Source: UBA6168 sp964643005 (GTDB taxonomy: Bacteria > Bacteroidota > Bacteroidia > Chitinophagales > Saprospiraceae). From it: a DNA stretch of 17,011 bases. The notes below the pieces were generated by a model. The model saw nothing but the letters and a program-made list of their open reading frames with translations, was not told where the DNA came from and made no database searches. Shown piece by piece: positions 15,231 to 17,011 of the stretch. Within the stretch, counting starts at the first letter, position 1. The number at the start of each line of letters is the position of its first letter. The stretch lies in contig CAZXQI010000084.1 of assembly GCA_964643005.1 (NCBI GenBank), positions 1 through 17,011 on the forward strand, read 5' to 3'. Position numbers and translations under genes: made by a program.

Positions 15231-15294
15231 ACTGAAAACTTTAAAAATGAAATAAAAAAAGTGATAAAAAAAATACTAAATTGATAAATTCCTG

Positions 15295-15320
15295 AATGGC
15301 AGGCCTTTTCGAAAACCATT
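15295..15320 (-). other. Possible hairpin in the RRM gene leader
   Basis: AATGG (15295-15299) and CCATT (15316-15320) flank the self-complementary TTTTCGAAAA within the predicted long 5' leader of the RRM gene. The structure could act on translation or stability; this is inference only. Confidence 0.25.
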
Positions 15321-15399
15321 CTCCGTCGCTTTGGAAAATATTTTTTTTAAAAAATGCGCTTTCGAAGCCGGCTCTTACATAATATTTTCATCGGGGCGG

Positions 15400-15407
15400 C
15401 AAAAATA
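15400..15407 (-). promoter_or_regulatory. Candidate -7 element of the RRM gene
   Basis: TATTTTTG followed by C on the minus strand matches TAnnTTTGC. It would give a leader of about 160 bases before the ATG at 15230. No good -33 element is seen at the expected distance. This is the only exact match I found in the gap. Confidence 0.4.
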
Positions 15408-15515
15408 GCTGAAATTTTAATTTGAAGTAGGGAATTTTTATCATCCATTCTTTTATTTCAGCTCTTCAGAAATTCAGCCTTTCCCAAAATATTCCCCCGA
15501 CAAAGCCGAAGCAGC

Positions 15516-15523
15516 TAACTTTG
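15516..15523 (+). promoter_or_regulatory. -7 promoter element of the first PH-domain gene
   Basis: TAACTTTG followed by C matches TAnnTTTGC. Transcription would begin near 15530, only about 12 bases before the ATG at 15542. The TTG at 15521 that gives a longer frame is inside this element, so it is not the start codon. A -33 match is not obvious. Confidence 0.5.
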
Positions 15524-15541
15524 CCAAAAGCAGTTACTACC

Positions 15542-16069
15542 ATGATCTTTCAAAATTCACCGGTTTCTGTTTCCGCACTTCCCCAGGTCGAAGAGATTGA
15601 CTACCGCCCGCTTGCCCCGGCTTATCGCAGGGTGGAACTGATTGGAACGGCCTTTCTCTTTGGCGTTCTCTTTTTAGGCTGGGTCGTATTCTACCTGTTT
15701 AGTCAAATGGAAGAACAATGGCCGGTCTGGGCGGCGCTGGCGGTATGGGTGGCGCTATTTTCTTTCTCCATGTTTTTAGCCTGGAAGCGCTGGGAAGTGG
15801 CCGGCTATGTGCTGCGGGATCGCGACATCCTCCACAAAAAGGGAATTATTTTCCGAACAGTGACGGCCATCCCTTTCAGCCGGATGCAGCATTGCGAACT
15901 CAGCCAGGGGCCGATAGAAAGCGCTTTTGGCATAGCCACCATCAGTATTTTCACAGCCGGAGGGAGCAGCAGCGACCTGCGCCTCGAAGGACTTCAAATA
16001 GTGGAGGCGCAGCGCATCAGGGAATTTATCACCGGTAAAATCAGCGAGCGACAGGAAGAAGAATTGTAA
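15542..16069 (+). CDS. Bacterial PH-domain (bPH2) membrane protein, YdbS-like
   Basis: This 175-residue protein has two membrane helices (about residues 33-53 and 62-82) followed by a bacterial PH (DUF304/bPH2) domain. The domain shows WEVAGYVLRDRDILHKKGII (given as seen at 84-103), then PFSRMQHCELSQGPIESAFG and ISIFTAGGSSSDLRLEGL. This is the arrangement of B. subtilis YdbS, an inner-membrane protein whose biochemical role is unsettled. The ATG at 15542 is chosen over the TTG at 15521, which lies in the promoter -7 element. The next gene, in the same direction after 176 bp, is the larger companion of the same family, so the two products may act together. Confidence 0.88.
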   Translation: MIFQNSPVSVSALPQVEEIDYRPLAPAYRRVELIGTAFLFGVLFLGWVVFYLFSQMEEQWPVWAALAVWVALFSFSMFLAWKRWEVAGYVLRDRDILHKKGIIFRTVTAIPFSRMQHCELSQGPIESAFGIATISIFTAGGSSSDLRLEGLQIVEAQRIREFITGKISERQEEEL

Positions 16070-16245
16070 GTCCGACTTTGTGTTGTCTGCTTTTTGCAAC
16101 TATTTAGATTCTTTTGAAATTCAGTGGAATTTTTCTTTTGGAGAAATTTTAAATCCGGGGGAAACTTTTGCACCCTGTTGTAAAATCACATAAACCTAAA
16201 CGGTTAGTATTATTTTTAAAAAATAGCGACGCTTCACGGTTTTTT

Positions 16246-17011
16246 ATGGCTATCGAAAATCCTTTTCCTCACCCTACTCGCCAGTCTTTGGCTGCCATTA
16301 TTTTCATTTTGGGCAAAGTGTCCAAAATGCTGCTAAAGCAATTTTGGGTCGTCGTGATGGTGATAGTCTTCAATCCTAAAAGACGGGCTTTCGACACATT
16401 TACTGCGATCTTTCTCCTGATGGCTGTCTTCGGCGCCGCCCTTTCCATCATCAACTATTTCTATTACTTTTTCTACATCCGCGGCGGGGAGCTAATCATG
16501 GAAAAGGGAATCCTCCGCAAAGTAAAAGTCAACGTTCCCTTAGGCCGCATCCAGACGGTCAATTTCAAACAGGGCGTCCTCCACCAGGCGCTCAACGTGG
16601 TCGCCGTGGACATTGACACCGCCGGCTCTGCCGACATAGAATTCAGCTTACAGGCCATTAGCAGGGAGCGGGCAGAGTCGTTGCGCAACTTCATCGAACA
16701 GAGCAAAACTGCAGAAGGCGCCGACATCGGCGATGCCGACGAGCCAGGAGAATCAGCTTCGGACAGTCCAGTTAAGGAAACAAATTCTTCAGTCGTTCCT
16801 ATCTTCCAGATGACCGCCACCGATCTGTTCAAAATCGGTATCGGGCAAAACCACCTGCGCACGACAGGCATCATCTTCGCCTTTCTCATTGGCGTCGCCA
16901 ACAATGTGGAAGAGGCGCTGAATCTAAATTTTTCGGAAAAAATAGAAGAGTGGATAGGCTCCTCGCCCGGCGTTGAGTTTTTCTACTACCTCCTGATAGC
17001 CCTGCCTTTCG
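16246..17011 (+). CDS. Bacterial PH-domain membrane protein, YdbT-like (partial, runs off the window)
   Basis: An open frame starts at ATG 16246 and is still open at the right edge (255 codons seen). It has two membrane helices (about 32-42 extended, and 52-75) followed by a bPH2 domain: YIRGGELIMEKGILRKVKV, PLGRIQTVNFKQGVLHQALN, VVAVDIDTAGSADIEFSL and ERAESLRNFIE. An acidic/Ser linker (about 155-182) precedes PIFQMTATDLFKIGIGQNHL and another hydrophobic stretch (about 207-217), matching the start of the second repeat in YdbT-like proteins, which carry several such domains. It follows the YdbS-like gene by 176 bp on the same strand. The frame upstream of the ATG has no other plausible start. 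Confidence 0.88.
   Translation, partial: MAIENPFPHPTRQSLAAIIFILGKVSKMLLKQFWVVVMVIVFNPKRRAFDTFTAIFLLMAVFGAALSIINYFYYFFYIRGGELIMEKGILRKVKVNVPLGRIQTVNFKQGVLHQALNVVAVDIDTAGSADIEFSLQAISRERAESLRNFIEQSKTAEGADIGDADEPGESASDSPVKETNSSVVPIFQMTATDLFKIGIGQNHLRTTGIIFAFLIGVANNVEEALNLNFSEKIEEWIGSSPGVEFFYYLLIALPF

Noticed and set aside
16473..16904. 143-codon minus-strand frame near the right edge
   Set aside because: The plus strand encodes a clear bPH2-domain protein through this stretch.

Overview
The window looks like ordinary chromosome from a member of the Bacteroidota, perhaps Saprospiria; the class is a guess. The evidence is several upstream regions with the Bacteroidota -7 promoter element (TAnnTTTG), A-rich leaders with little Shine-Dalgarno sequence, a bacterial RRM protein with a Gly/Arg-rich tail, and the protein styles of PPK1, QueG and the ECF sigma factor. 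I saw no rRNA, tRNA, CRISPR array, prophage or complete insertion sequence.

Layout. At 49-1622 (minus) an XRE-type regulator is followed by a FemAB/BioF2-like acyltransferase. Divergent from them, 1896-2408 (plus) encodes a small ECF sigma factor with a matching promoter and a strong intrinsic terminator. At 2528-3823 (plus) is a DMT/EamA transporter carrying a C-terminal ABM-like domain. It converges on a sugar-phosphate isomerase/epimerase-like TIM barrel (3851-4906, minus). After a 442-bp gap comes ppk1 (5349-7448, plus), converging on the pair pcrA/uvrD-queG (10955-7639, minus), whose reading frames overlap by ATGA.

From 11152 to 15230 everything is on the minus strand. In transcription order this is an RRM RNA-binding protein with a 30-bp tandem repeat, a beta-eliminating lyase whose active site matches tyrosine phenol-lyase rather than tryptophanase, a tiny lipoprotein, an AhpD/CMD-like protein, and an Rpn/PD-(D/E)XK nuclease-like gene broken by two in-frame stops. 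The right end (15542 to the edge, plus) holds two bacterial PH-domain membrane proteins resembling the YdbS/YdbT pair; the second runs off the window.

Most genes are independent housekeeping or accessory units. The supported functional groupings are pcrA-queG (translational coupling), the PH-domain pair, and possibly the XRE regulator with the acyltransferase. I found no clearly new multi-gene system. The points most worth a second look are the EamA-ABM fusion, the tyrosine phenol-lyase signature, the inverted repeat around the lipoprotein promoter, the expandable decapeptide repeat with its long leader in the RRM gene, and the doubly interrupted Rpn gene.
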